DNA of 64,000 nt from Vibrio ezurae NBRC 102218 (GTDB lineage: Bacteria > Pseudomonadota > Gammaproteobacteria > Enterobacterales > Vibrionaceae). Below, in pieces: positions 32,935 to 42,214 of this stretch. Position 1 is the first letter of the stretch. Every line of letters begins with the position of its first letter. The notes beneath the pieces are model-generated. The model saw only the letters and a program-made list of their open reading frames with translations, did no database searches and was not told the origin of the DNA. The DNA is taken from positions 98,133 to 162,132 of the forward strand of contig NZ_BATM01000019.1 of assembly GCF_000467185.1 (NCBI RefSeq), in the 5' to 3' direction. Both the position numbers and the translations under genes were made by a program.

Positions 32935-34380
32935 TTATTGCAATAATTGGTCTAACGATAGGGGCTTTTCTGAAATACCAGCATTGACCGCCGGTGTTTC
33001 TCCGGGATTAGTTTGGTGGCAAAGATTATTCCATGCTTTGTATATATCGAGTAGGGGGAGTAAGCCTTCTGGACGACGTTTACGACGAGGTTCATCAACA
33101 CTGCTTTTAAACATGGCATGAAAACGCTGCATATAGTGGGAAATAGGGGTGTGTTTAGGCAGTTGATGAGCTTGTTTCTGTGTAAGGTTGCTTTCTATTA
33201 TTTGGCAGATAGCGCGCTGATCAGCGTCGGCTCTGATGTGCCATTGCTCTGAGAGCGACCAGTTGACCTTATTATGCGCAAAAATGAGTGGTTGTGGTTT
33301 ACTGCCAACTTTGCCTTCGACCCAGTTAGGATCATCTATTTGGTATAGAAGATCCAAGGATTGTTTTTGACGCATGCTATTTAAGCTAGTAACGGCCGCC
33401 TCGGCCAGCATAGGCTCAAAGCCAAGAGTGAGTGTCAGTGTGTCAGCATGTTGAAGCCATTGATTTAATTGGTGGTAGTGAGCGGTTGCACTGTATATCG
33501 GCGTCACCAAAGCTGTTTTCACCGGATAATTTAACTGGGTTTGGTTGTGCAATGGGTTGTTGCTATGGCTTCGATTTTGATGATCATGTAATCGAGATAT
33601 TATGAGGTCGGTGACTTTATTGCTAACAGGATCAGTAGGCGGCGTATTGATACTGGCGAGATATTCTTTTGCGATAATACGATTGCCTGAGACATTGGAC
33701 TGATTGGTGACATTGACCGTTTGGTGCGCTACATAATGAGAGTGTAAATCTAGCGTGCATATCCACAATACGCCGTTGTCACTATTGGGTTGCAAGTAGT
33801 GATAGTCACTCCCCAATAAGAATTGTTTGGATTGATTTTGCCAGTGATGATCAAACACCGAGGATTTGTGACGGCAAATGGCCGCCATCGCCTTGATGTG
33901 GTCATTAAGGGTTTTGGCTTGCATTGCCAGCTTGGTCGAAATCTCTTTTAAGCTAAACCCCGTGAGCAGTAGCGCCAAAATGGTGACATGGGTTTTTAAG
34001 TGGGGGTTGGTCACTGAAAACTTGTCGACAACGGTTTTTTGGCACGCTTTACAACGGTAACGCTGTTTGTCTCCACTAAAGCCAAAAGAGTAATACTTTT
34101 CAGGGAAAAGTTGCACGTTACAGCCTAGGTTTTCACAGCTGTGATTGATGCATGCCGTCAAGCTAGCTTGTAAGTATTCACGTTGTGAAATGAGTTCGCT
34201 TTGCAGTTCGTCAGGCCAAAGAATAGGAGCGATATTGTGACAACTGGCGCAGGCTATTTGCGGGTTTTTACGTTCGCTGAGAATAGAATAGTTGGCAATG
34301 TTCAACGATCCAAAGTCCGCACACAGTGGATTTCTGCAAAAGTTCAGGTTAATGATCTGTTGGGTTACTTTCTCTGGCAC
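32935..34380 (-). CDS. Transposase-like zinc-ribbon DNA-binding protein (possibly domesticated)
   Basis: A 481-aa protein. The N-terminus has paired cysteines C15-x4-C20 and C44-x2-C47 (NFCRNPLCADFG, IACASC), then C77, C82, C87 and C110-x2-C113 (RYRCKACQKT), the InsA-like zinc-ribbon pattern. A helix-turn-helix follows (SLKEISTKLAMQAKTLNDHI, about 142-161), then a region with acidic residues in strand context (LLGSDYHY, ICTLDLHSHY) reminiscent of a DDE integrase fold. No terminal inverted repeats or target duplication were seen, so it may be a domesticated transposase. It is divergent from the DUF523-phrB genes. Confidence 0.6.
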   Translation of the reverse strand: MPEKVTQQIINLNFCRNPLCADFGSLNIANYSILSERKNPQIACASCHNIAPILWPDELQSELISQREYLQASLTACINHSCENLGCNVQLFPEKYYSFGFSGDKQRYRCKACQKTVVDKFSVTNPHLKTHVTILALLLTGFSLKEISTKLAMQAKTLNDHIKAMAAICRHKSSVFDHHWQNQSKQFLLGSDYHYLQPNSDNGVLWICTLDLHSHYVAHQTVNVTNQSNVSGNRIIAKEYLASINTPPTDPVSNKVTDLIISRLHDHQNRSHSNNPLHNQTQLNYPVKTALVTPIYSATAHYHQLNQWLQHADTLTLTLGFEPMLAEAAVTSLNSMRQKQSLDLLYQIDDPNWVEGKVGSKPQPLIFAHNKVNWSLSEQWHIRADADQRAICQIIESNLTQKQAHQLPKHTPISHYMQRFHAMFKSSVDEPRRKRRPEGLLPLLDIYKAWNNLCHQTNPGETPAVNAGISEKPLSLDQLLQ

Positions 34381-34526
34381 GGCGACGTTTTGTTGGTGAA
34401 TACATCATCGATTTTACCTAAATTCAGCGCAACACACACCTTTAAAATATTATTGTGACCCTTTATCCGTTTTTCTGCGTACAAATGCACAACAGATACG
34501 CAGACATGGATAAGGATTGAAATAGG

Positions 34527-35501
34527 ATGAATACACTCTCTCGCTCTACTGTAAATAACGCAATTCAAATCGGTATCAGCTCTTGTGTGCTAGGTGAGAA
34601 TGTGCGTTTTGATAGTGGAAGTAAACCAAGTAAATTTGTGACCCAAGAGCTCTCCCCATTTTTTGAATTTATACCAGTTTGCCCTGAAGTTGGGGTTGGC
34701 ATGACGGTGCCACGTCCAACCATTCGGTTAGTCTCAAATGAAGAGCGCATAGCATTACTTGAAACGAAAGATCCCTCTAAAGACCATACTAAAGCGATGA
34801 CGGACTATTCGAACCACAAGGTTGACGAACTCATACACAGTGAGCTGTGTGGCTATATCGTCTGTGCGAAATCACCGACTTGCGGTATGGAGCGCGTTAA
34901 AGTGTATACAAAGGCAGGTGCAAGCAATGCTGGAGTAGGGCTTTACACGGAAGTGTTGATGAAGAAGATGCCATGGTTACCGGTGGAAGAAGATGGGCGC
35001 TTAAATGATCCAGTCTTAAAAGAGAACTTCATTTCCCGAATCTTTAGCCTCAAAGATTTATACGATTGCTTAGGTGATAAGCCGACAAGTGGGAAGGTCG
35101 TGGCGTTTCATTCTCGTTATAAACTGACATTGATGGCGCATGACCCTTCTTCTTATAAAGTCTTAGGGCAATTAGTCGCTCGGGTTGCCGACTATGACAG
35201 TGACGCATTTTATTCGCTCTATCGATTAAAATTCATGCAGGCCTTGACTCACCGCGCCAGCCGAAAAAATAATTCAAACGTATTGATGCACATTCAAGGC
35301 TATTTTAAAAAATGGCTTACGGCTCAAGAAAGACAAGAGCTAAGAGCGATTATTGATGAATATCGGCAGGGATTGTTGCCATTGTTGAGCCCACTTACTT
35401 TAATTCGACATTATCTATCTTTGTATCCCGATACCTATTTACAGAGTCAAAAGTTTCTCACCCCTCATCCCCAAGAGCTTCGCCTGCGTTACAGCTTATA
35501 A
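34527..35501 (+). CDS. DUF523 and DUF1722 (YbgA) protein
   Basis: A 324-aa two-domain protein. DUF523 (about 12-165) begins IGISSCVLGENVRFDSGSK and has conserved cysteines (C17, PVCPEVGVGM, AKSPTCGME). DUF1722 (about 195-310) begins VAFHSRYKLTLMAHDP and continues YHLF-like helices. In Escherichia coli ybgA (DUF1722) also precedes phrB; here it is 12 bases ahead of phrB, so one operon. Its role is unknown; association with photolyase suggests light or DNA-damage response, or thiouridine/cysteine chemistry from the DUF523 cysteines (inference). Confidence 0.88.
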   Translation: MNTLSRSTVNNAIQIGISSCVLGENVRFDSGSKPSKFVTQELSPFFEFIPVCPEVGVGMTVPRPTIRLVSNEERIALLETKDPSKDHTKAMTDYSNHKVDELIHSELCGYIVCAKSPTCGMERVKVYTKAGASNAGVGLYTEVLMKKMPWLPVEEDGRLNDPVLKENFISRIFSLKDLYDCLGDKPTSGKVVAFHSRYKLTLMAHDPSSYKVLGQLVARVADYDSDAFYSLYRLKFMQALTHRASRKNNSNVLMHIQGYFKKWLTAQERQELRAIIDEYRQGLLPLLSPLTLIRHYLSLYPDTYLQSQKFLTPHPQELRLRYSL

Positions 35502-35513
35502 AGGAGAGGATTC

Positions 35514-36968
35514 ATGCGCACTTTAGTCTGGTTTCGACGCGATCTTAGAACGATAGATAATACGGCGCTTATTCGCGCAATGGATAAAGTGGCCAGCTCA
35601 GAGGCGCCGGATAAAGGGCTGATAGCGCTATTCACAGTAACGCCAAAGCAATGGCAAGAGCACGGCGTTTCTGAGCGGCGGCAACAACTTGTGGTTCGTC
35701 GCTTAGAGGCATTGTCTACGGAGTTGGCGCAGTTACGCATTCATTTGCGCATAGAGGTCGTAGATAGCTACCAAGAATGTGGCGCCTTAATATCGGAGTT
35801 ATGTACCCGTTTTGCGATAGAGCAAGTGTTTGCGAATGCCGATTATGAAGTGAATGAATTACGCCGAGATGCGCTGGTTAAATGCAGCCTTGAGCGTAGC
35901 GACATTCCTTTTTCGTTATATTCAGATAAGTGTGTGTTTGCTCCCGGAGGTATTTTAACCAAACAAGGTCGTCATTTTAAAGTGTTCACGCCCTTTAAAA
36001 ACAGTTGGTTACAACGCTTTGACGCTGCACGATTGGTGGTACGAAAACCCGTTGCGCTTACCCTAAATGCGCTATTTTACGCTGAGCATACCTTTGAACT
36101 TCCTAGAGAGGTCAAGAAATTCAAAGCCGCAACGAACGTTAATAGTGATTGTTGGCCGGTTGATACTCCAGCCCTTTTAGGCGCATTACGTTTATTTTCC
36201 TTACAAAAAGCCAATTTTTATCACGACAACCGAGATGTGCCGTCCGTTAATGGCACCAGTCAGCTTTCTCCTTACCTTGCCCTAGGGATGTTATCCGTCC
36301 GCCAATGTATTGCTCGTTTGCTCAACGGTCGTAACCCAGAGCAATTAAATTTAGGTGAGCAAACTTGGCTCGCTGAATTGATATGGCGAGAGTTTTATCA
36401 ACACCTTATTTATTTCCAGCCCAAGTTATGTAAAGGCGCTAATTTCTTAGTGTGGTGCGATCACATTCGCTGGCAAGGAGACATAGCGCATCTGATCCAT
36501 TGGCAGCAAGGCACCACCGGGTATCCCATCGTTGATGCAGCAATGAAGCAGTTGAACCAAACTGGTTGGATGCACAATAGACTGCGTATGATCGTTGCCA
36601 GCTTTTTAAGCAAAGATCTGCTTTTAGACTGGCGTTATGGTGAGCGTTACTTTATGAATCAGTTGGTGGATGGAGATTTCGCAGCGAATAATGGCGGATG
36701 GCAATGGTCTGCCTCGACAGGATGCGACGCGCAGCCCTATTTTCGGGTTTTTAATCCGGTGACTCAGGGGCAGAAGTGCGATCCTCAAGGAGAGTTTGTT
36801 CGGCACTGGCTTCCCGAGCTGAGCTCTGTGCCAGACAAATACATTCATTGCCCTTGGCTATGGGATGAATTTGCCAGTTTGGACTATCCTTTTCCTATTG
36901 TGGATCATAAAACGCAAAGGGTGCGAGCTTTGCAGATGTATAAGGAAGCGAAGAATAATGAATGCTAA
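35514..36968 (+). CDS. phrB: Deoxyribodipyrimidine photolyase (class I CPD)
   Basis: A 484-aa DNA photolyase that repairs cyclobutane pyrimidine dimers using blue light. The N-terminal antenna domain starts RTLVWFRRDLRTIDN. The FAD domain has SQLSPYLALGMLSVRQC, TWLAELIWREFYQHL, the TGYPIVDAAMKQLNQTGWMHNR segment and ANNGGWQWSASTGCDAQPYF, with the tryptophans of the electron path. Its ribosome site AGGAG lies 5 bases before ATG. It ends inside the start of the L,D-transpeptidase gene (11-base overlap). Confidence 0.96.
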   Translation: MRTLVWFRRDLRTIDNTALIRAMDKVASSEAPDKGLIALFTVTPKQWQEHGVSERRQQLVVRRLEALSTELAQLRIHLRIEVVDSYQECGALISELCTRFAIEQVFANADYEVNELRRDALVKCSLERSDIPFSLYSDKCVFAPGGILTKQGRHFKVFTPFKNSWLQRFDAARLVVRKPVALTLNALFYAEHTFELPREVKKFKAATNVNSDCWPVDTPALLGALRLFSLQKANFYHDNRDVPSVNGTSQLSPYLALGMLSVRQCIARLLNGRNPEQLNLGEQTWLAELIWREFYQHLIYFQPKLCKGANFLVWCDHIRWQGDIAHLIHWQQGTTGYPIVDAAMKQLNQTGWMHNRLRMIVASFLSKDLLLDWRYGERYFMNQLVDGDFAANNGGWQWSASTGCDAQPYFRVFNPVTQGQKCDPQGEFVRHWLPELSSVPDKYIHCPWLWDEFASLDYPFPIVDHKTQRVRALQMYKEAKNNEC

Positions 36969-37908
36969 GTCTAGTATTAAGCGTTTAGACGTGTTGTGGT
37001 CATTGGTTCTGTTTGTATCGCTGTGTGGGCAGGGTGCCTTTGCCGCAACGTACCGGTTGCCTGTTGATGGCAGTCATGTAGCGGGTAAGTTACAGCGTCA
37101 CCAAGTGCAAGCGGGTGAAACATTTGCGTTGCTGGCAAAAGAATATGATGTGGGGCTACTCAGCCTGATTGCGGCAAATCGAGGCGTGGATCCTTTTCTT
37201 CCCGATGAAGGGGAAGTATTGACGATCCCAAATCGGTTTATCTTACCGTCGGCGAAGCAAGAAGGCATTGTGGTCAACCTTGCCGAGCTGCGCCTCTATT
37301 ATTACGATCCTGACGGTGAACATGTGCATGTATTTCCAGTGGGTATCGGTCGCATTGGTCGAGAAACACCGCAAATGGTCACTTCAATTAGCGCCATGAT
37401 AGAAGCGCCGACTTGGACGCCTCCGCAATCCATTCGTATGGCCTATGAAGAAGACGGTATTGAGTTACCTGATGTCGTTCCTGCTGGCCCAGATAACCCT
37501 TTGGGTGAATACGCCATGCGTCTGCGCTATGGCTCCGGGCAATATTTGATTCATGGCACGAACAAAGACTTTGGCATTGGCTTGAGAGTCAGTAGTGGTT
37601 GTATTCGGATGGAGCCGGATGATATTCAATGGTTATTTGAACGAGTAGGGCGCGGCACTCGAGTGCAAATCGTCAATCAACCGATCAAAATGGCGGTTGA
37701 GCCCGATAGCAGTGTGTTCATCGAGTCTCATGAACCTTTAACCGCAAAAAATGGCACTAAACAAACCTTTGATTGGCCGCTAGAGCTGCAAATATGGCTA
37801 GACAGCGATCAGTTGGCAAATTATTCCCAGACCTATTCTAAGGTTAACGGTGTGATTCAAATTCAGACAGGTATGCCGATTATGGTGCATGACGGCAGTT
37901 ATGATTGA
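36958..37908 (+). CDS. L,D-transpeptidase (YkuD/ErfK family) with LysM-like domain
   Basis: A 316-aa periplasmic enzyme: signal peptide (VLFVSLCGQGAFAA), LysM-like domain (HQVQAGETFALLAKEYDVGL, about 44-88), YkuD domain with catalytic motif HGTNKDFG...SSGCIRM, and a C-terminal extension. ErfK/YbiS-type enzymes link the C-terminal lysine of Lpp to diaminopimelate or form 3-3 crosslinks. The convergent neighbour is lpp, its likely substrate. ATG at 36958 is preferred: AAGGAAG is 9 bases upstream and the signal peptide starts there. It overlaps phrB by 11 bases. Confidence 0.93.
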   Translation: MNAKSSIKRLDVLWSLVLFVSLCGQGAFAATYRLPVDGSHVAGKLQRHQVQAGETFALLAKEYDVGLLSLIAANRGVDPFLPDEGEVLTIPNRFILPSAKQEGIVVNLAELRLYYYDPDGEHVHVFPVGIGRIGRETPQMVTSISAMIEAPTWTPPQSIRMAYEEDGIELPDVVPAGPDNPLGEYAMRLRYGSGQYLIHGTNKDFGIGLRVSSGCIRMEPDDIQWLFERVGRGTRVQIVNQPIKMAVEPDSSVFIESHEPLTAKNGTKQTFDWPLELQIWLDSDQLANYSQTYSKVNGVIQIQTGMPIMVHDGSYD

Positions 37909-37932
37909 GGTTGAGGGGTATCAATGAATAAA

Positions 37933-37956
37933 AAAGCCAGCGTAAACGCTGGCTTT
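37933..37956. terminator. Terminator between L,D-transpeptidase and lpp
   Basis: Perfect stem AAAGCCAGCG / CGCTGGCTTT with tetraloop TAAA. On the minus strand it is followed by a run of T, making it the lpp terminator; it also closes the convergent gene. Confidence 0.88.
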
Positions 37957-37977
37957 GAAATTTAGACAGTAGTGAGA

Positions 37978-38262
37978 CTACTTAGTATAGGATTGTGCGA
38001 CGTTATCTAGGCGTTCGTTTGCACGAGCTGATTCGTCCTGAGCGGCCATAGCAGCTTCTTTAGCTTGCATTGCCGTTGCTTTGTTCTCCGCTGAGTCTTT
38101 TTCATGCTCCGCTTTTAGCGCTGCGAGATCTTTCTCTAGTTGAGATACTCTAGAGTCAGTATCAGCCATTTGTGCTTTCGTTGCGTCGTCTGGGCCTGAG
38201 GCACAGCCTGCCAACAATAATACTGAGCTAACTCCTGCTACAAGTATAATTTTTTTATTCAT
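37978..38262 (-). CDS. lpp: Major outer-membrane lipoprotein Lpp (Braun-type)
   Basis: A 94-aa lipoprotein with lipobox LLAGC (acylated C20) after a short signal peptide, a heptad-repeat coiled coil (DSRVSQLEKDLAALKAEH onwards) and the C-terminal tail SYTK, whose lysine is the attachment site to peptidoglycan. The alanine-rich coiled coil is as long as in other Vibrio Lpp. It tethers the outer membrane to the wall. Its own terminator and short UTR fit a highly expressed gene. The facing L,D-transpeptidase is the candidate attachment enzyme. Confidence 0.92.
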   Translation of the reverse strand: MNKKIILVAGVSSVLLLAGCASGPDDATKAQMADTDSRVSQLEKDLAALKAEHEKDSAENKATAMQAKEAAMAAQDESARANERLDNVAQSYTK

Positions 38263-38527
38263 ACGAACTCCCTGATTTCTTTTAGTTATGCCACTTATTT
38301 CTGATGGCTTAAATAGTGTAGACGTAGAATAAAATATGTTCGAATAATTAATAGAAATTAGGTAATTATCACGAAAACCAGCATCAATCGTCCCCGAAAT
38401 GACGGATATTTTTGTGATCTGAGTCGTTAACTAAGGTACTATTAGCCAGATTTTTGTATGGCTTGCTTTCTCTATAGGTAATTTGGGTAGATAGAAAGCA
38501 ACATCCCCCTTTTTATTGGAGAGTACT

Positions 38528-39856
38528 TTGAAGTTTAAAGAATTAGGTTTAGACAATCGTTTAATGAAGAATTTGGATCACTATTCGTTTAAGAATGCGA
38601 CCGAAATTCAGCAACAGGCAATCCCTGTAGCACTTGCAGGTAAAGATTTGCTTGCCTCGTCTAAAACCGGTTCGGGCAAGACTTTAGCGTTTGTTTTGCC
38701 TATGCTGCACAAAGCATTAAAAAGTAAAGCCTTTTCAGCCAAAGATCCACGTGGTGTTATTTTAGCGCCGACGCGTGAGCTAGCGCGCCAAGTTTATGGT
38801 GAGCTACGTACTATGTTAGGCGGACTTTCTTATACCGCCACCTTGATTGTCGGCGGTGAAAACTTCAACGACCAAGTGAAAGCACTGCGCAAATACCCAC
38901 GTTTTATCGTGGCAACGCCAGGACGTTTAGCCGATCACCTTGAGCATCGCTCTCTATTTTTAGATGGTTTAGATACTTTAGTGCTTGATGAAGCGGACCG
39001 AATGTTAGATTTGGGCTTTGCTCCTGAGCTGATGCGCATTCACAAACTGGCTAAACACCGCCGCCGTCAAACATTGATGTTCTCTGCAACGCTTGATCAC
39101 GCCGAAGTGCACGATATGGCAATGGAGATGTTAAACGCTCCAAAACGTATCTCTATTGAAAGTGGTAACGCGCACCATACGGATATCGACCAGAAATTTT
39201 ATCTTTGTGATCACTTAGATCATAAAGAAGCATTGCTACATCGCATCATCGCCGATGCTGATTACAATCAGATTATGATTTTCACGGCGACGCGCTCAGA
39301 CACTGAACGTTTAACCGTTGAGCTCAATAAACTGAATTTAAAAGCAGTCGCACTAAGTGGTGGTCTGACGCAAACTCAGCGTAATACGATTATGAGCCAG
39401 TTTGAGCGTACGGTATTCAAAATCTTGGTGACCACTGATATCGCCTCACGCGGTATTGATATCGCGAATGTTTCTCACGTTATCAACTTTGATATGCCAA
39501 AGCACACTGAAGAATATGTACACCGCGTAGGTCGTACTGGTCGTGCAGGTAATAAGGGTATGGCACTTTCTTTAGTCGGTCCTAAAGACTGGGATAGCTT
39601 TAAGCGCGTAGAGAGCTTCTTGCAGCAAGATTTAACCTTTGATGTTTTAGAAGGCTTAAAAGGGAAGTTCAAGGGCATTAAGCCTAAGAAGCCGGCTTTC
39701 CGTGGTAAAGCCAATAAAACAAATAAGAAGCCAACCGCAGCGAAAAAAGTGGCTAAGAAGCCGGTTAAGCGTGATAAGACCTTTCACACTAATGTGGCTG
39801 TGGGTGATGCCGTGTTTATTCCGAAGAAGAAAACACCACCTAAAATTGATGACTAA
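38528..39856 (+). CDS. DEAD-box ATP-dependent RNA helicase
   Basis: A 442-aa helicase. RecA domain 1 has the Q motif (FKNATEIQQQAIP), motif I (SSKTGSGKT), Ia (PTRELARQ), DEAD (VLDEADRM) and SAT; domain 2 has TTDIASRGIDI and HRVGRTGRAG. The C-terminal 60 residues are lysine/proline-rich (AFRGKANKTNKKPTAAKK), an RNA-binding tail like RhlE or SrmB. The start is probably TTG at 38528 (KFKELGL), with GGAGAG 4 bases ahead; a TTG at 38516 would overlap the ribosome site. Specific RNA target unknown. Confidence 0.92.
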   Translation: MKFKELGLDNRLMKNLDHYSFKNATEIQQQAIPVALAGKDLLASSKTGSGKTLAFVLPMLHKALKSKAFSAKDPRGVILAPTRELARQVYGELRTMLGGLSYTATLIVGGENFNDQVKALRKYPRFIVATPGRLADHLEHRSLFLDGLDTLVLDEADRMLDLGFAPELMRIHKLAKHRRRQTLMFSATLDHAEVHDMAMEMLNAPKRISIESGNAHHTDIDQKFYLCDHLDHKEALLHRIIADADYNQIMIFTATRSDTERLTVELNKLNLKAVALSGGLTQTQRNTIMSQFERTVFKILVTTDIASRGIDIANVSHVINFDMPKHTEEYVHRVGRTGRAGNKGMALSLVGPKDWDSFKRVESFLQQDLTFDVLEGLKGKFKGIKPKKPAFRGKANKTNKKPTAAKKVAKKPVKRDKTFHTNVAVGDAVFIPKKKTPPKIDD

Positions 39857-39890
39857 TTCATTTTAAATATCACTGCGCATCTTGGTGCAT

Positions 39891-39920
39891 AAAAGCGAAG
39901 ATAATTATCTTCGCTTTTTT
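39891..39920. terminator. Helicase terminator
   Basis: Near-continuous palindrome AAAAGCGAAGATAA / TTATCTTCGCTTTT followed by TT, 35 bases after the helicase stop. Confidence 0.88.
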
Positions 39921-40257
39921 ATTGCCGTAGCAAAAAAATTCACTTTTTCTGTGAAATATTACAGTTAATTATGACCGTTTTTATCAGGCTAAAAATAGCG
40001 GTTTTTCGATGCATGAGTGAAGGTTTGAGGTGGCGGAGTAGCGTGTTATTTATACGGTATTTTTACATTCTAAATGAATGTTATTCCTAGTGCCTCCACT
40101 TAAGTTGTTGTTTTTTCAGTTATTTGGTTTTCTTTTTGCCATTTATTCTTATCGTTATCTGTCCTGAGTCTATGCGACTTTTCATTCTTTTCTCTTGTAC
40201 GTCACTGAGTTTCTGTTGTTCAAATCAGGAGCCAATTCTGAGTAAATTGTCATTTAC

Positions 40258-40290
40258 CTTTCAAAGTTCTGAAACATAAGTGTCATAAAA
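40258..40290 (+). promoter_or_regulatory. Pho box (PhoB-binding site) of pstSCAB
   Basis: Three consecutive 11-base units in register: CTTTCAAAGTT (40258-40268), CTGAAACATAA (40269-40279) and GTGTCATAAAA (40280-40290), matching the PhoB half-site pattern CTGTCATAAAN. They lie about 85 bases before the pstS start codon, in the -35 position of a PhoB-dependent promoter. Confidence 0.75.
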
Positions 40291-40373
40291 CACGCTTAAA
40301 GTGTCCCTCGTCAACTAAACAAACCCACAGCATAGTAAATGTTGTGAACGTTATTCCCATTAAGGACAAACAG

Positions 40374-41195
40374 ATGAAAAAGACAGTAATCGGTGCCGTT
40401 GCACTTCTAGGCGCACTAACAATGACTCCTGCAGTTGCAAAAGAGACTATCTCAGCAGTTGGTTCAAGCAGCGTTACTCCTCTTATGGAAGTTTTCTCTG
40501 AAACTTACATGAAGTCGAACAATAACGTATTTATCGAAGTTCAAGGCCCTGGTTCTTCTGCAGGTGTTCGTGCTGCTAAATCTGGCACTGCAAACCTAGG
40601 TATGTCTTCTCGTGACCTTAAAGATTCTGAGAAAGAGCCAGCTCTTACAGAATTGACTATCGCACTTGACGGTATCGCAGTTGTTGTTAACCCAGCGAAC
40701 TCTGTAGAAGGTCTAACTTCTGCACAAGTTCAATCTATCTACAAAGGCGAAATCTCAAACTGGAAACAAGTTGGCGGCGCAGACAAGCCAATCGTAACTG
40801 TTACACGTGACACAGCTTCTGGTACTCGTGGCGCTTTCGAAGACATCATGGGTCTTAAAATGAAAGTAAACGACGTAACAGTATCTGCTATCTCTCAACG
40901 TGCTCAAGTAGCAAACGGTAACGGCGCACTTAAAACTCAAGTTGCTTCTAACCCATACGCTATCGGTTACATCTCTCTTGGTACTGTAGACAGCAGTGTA
41001 CACGCTGTAGCAATCGACGGCGCTGCTGCTTCTGTAGCAAACGTTCAGAACGGTTCTTACAACGTTGCTCGTCCTTTCCTAGTTCTTTACAAAGAAGCAA
41101 ACACTTCTGCTGAAACTAAGAAATTCCTTGAGTGGATGCAATCTTCAGCTGCACAAAAGCTAGTAGCAAGCAAAGGCTACATCTCAGCTAAGTAA
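40374..41195 (+). CDS. pstS: Phosphate ABC transporter substrate-binding protein PstS
   Basis: A 273-aa periplasmic phosphate receptor: signal peptide (KKTVIGAVALLGALTMTPAVA), then ISAVGSSSVTPL, QGPGSSAGVRAAKSG, GMSSRDLK and RDTASGTRGAFE, the phosphate-binding loops of the PstS-family. ATG at 40374 follows AAGGAC; a GTG 30 bases earlier lacks a ribosome site. Codon choice is visibly biased (GCT, GTT, AAC), as in highly expressed genes. A terminator-like hairpin directly follows, so pstS should be made in excess over the permease. Pho box upstream implies phosphate-starvation control. Confidence 0.95.
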   Translation: MKKTVIGAVALLGALTMTPAVAKETISAVGSSSVTPLMEVFSETYMKSNNNVFIEVQGPGSSAGVRAAKSGTANLGMSSRDLKDSEKEPALTELTIALDGIAVVVNPANSVEGLTSAQVQSIYKGEISNWKQVGGADKPIVTVTRDTASGTRGAFEDIMGLKMKVNDVTVSAISQRAQVANGNGALKTQVASNPYAIGYISLGTVDSSVHAVAIDGAAASVANVQNGSYNVARPFLVLYKEANTSAETKKFLEWMQSSAAQKLVASKGYISAK

Positions 41196-41213
41196 TAATT
41201 AATAAGTTATTTT

Positions 41214-41240
41214 GCTCAGCCTGTGAAGGCTGAGCTTTTT
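41214..41240 (+). terminator. Attenuator hairpin between pstS and pstC
   Basis: Perfect 9-bp stem GCTCAGCCT / AGGCTGAGC with loop GTGA, followed by five T. It lets most transcripts end after pstS. Confidence 0.85.
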
Positions 41241-41297
41241 CTGCGCATTTTGTTTGCGTATTTGATTTTCCCATCGCAATTAATAGTGAATTTTTCA

Positions 41298-42209
41298 ATG
41301 AAAAATGACAATGTTCAAGCTTCGGTGCTCCCTAGCTCTTCATTAAGGGAAGACCGTGGCATAGACTGGAGAGAGAGAATCTTTCATGGATTGTTCTTAT
41401 CCAGTGCCATTATCGGTATTGTTTCTCTAGCCATAATCGCTTATTTCATCGTTAGAGAAAGTATCCCAGCATTCCAAGCCGCTGGTTTTGGCGGAATTGT
41501 ACTAGGCCAAAACTGGCTACCACCAGCGTTGTACGGTGTTGCAACTATGATTGTTGCCTCACTGGTGTCGACACTGGGTGCGGTCTTATTTGGTGTTCCT
41601 GTTGGCGTATTAACTGCCATCTTTATTGCTGAAATCGCGCCAAAGCGCGTGGGCAATATCATTCGCCCGGCTATCGAATTATTAGCGGGTATTCCTTCGG
41701 TGGTATACGGCTTCTTCGGCCTGGTTATTATCGTACCGCTTATCCAAGACATCTTTAATGTACCTGCTGGTAACACTATCTTAGCCGGTATTATTGTACT
41801 TGGCGTTATGATTTTGCCGACGGTTATTACCGTATCTGAAACCTCTATTCGCGCAGTACCACGCACTTACAAAGAAGGTTCTTTAGCGTTAGGCGCTTCA
41901 AAGATTTACACCATATTTAAGCTTCTTGTTCCCGCTGCTCGTTCGGGCATTATGACCGGCGTTATTTTGGGGATTGGTCGTGCGCTTGGCGAAACCATGG
42001 CGATCATCATGGTTATGGGTAATGCTCCGGCAATGCCTGAAGGACTATTGGACGCGGCGCGTACACTGACCGCCAACATCGCGATTGAAATGTCGTACGC
42101 AAGTGGGCTTCACGCCAATGCATTGTACGCGACCGGTGTGGTTCTGTTGATCTTCATTATGATGCTAAACGGTGCTCTTTTGTATCTTAACCGTCAGAAA
42201 GCGAGATAA
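41298..42209 (+). CDS. pstC: Phosphate ABC transporter permease PstC
   Basis: A 303-aa inner-membrane permease with six helices and the EAA loop (YKEGSLALGASKIYTIFKLLVP, about residues 192-213). The GIPSVVYGFFGLVIIVPLI segment is typical of PstC. ATG at 41298 is preferred because a longer frame from 41223 begins inside the attenuator stem; the ribosome site is weak in either case. Forms the channel with PstA. pstA starts 5 bases after the stop. Confidence 0.94.
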   Translation: MKNDNVQASVLPSSSLREDRGIDWRERIFHGLFLSSAIIGIVSLAIIAYFIVRESIPAFQAAGFGGIVLGQNWLPPALYGVATMIVASLVSTLGAVLFGVPVGVLTAIFIAEIAPKRVGNIIRPAIELLAGIPSVVYGFFGLVIIVPLIQDIFNVPAGNTILAGIIVLGVMILPTVITVSETSIRAVPRTYKEGSLALGASKIYTIFKLLVPAARSGIMTGVILGIGRALGETMAIIMVMGNAPAMPEGLLDAARTLTANIAIEMSYASGLHANALYATGVVLLIFIMMLNGALLYLNRQKAR

Positions 42210-42214
42210 GAGTA

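Larger units (their letters stand above)
39857..40373. other. Intergenic region between helicase and pstS
   Basis: About 515 bases. It starts with the helicase terminator (39891-39920) and ends with the Pho box and pstS leader (40258-40373). The middle, 39930-40250, is AT-rich with no frame or RNA gene that I recognise. Confidence 0.5.
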
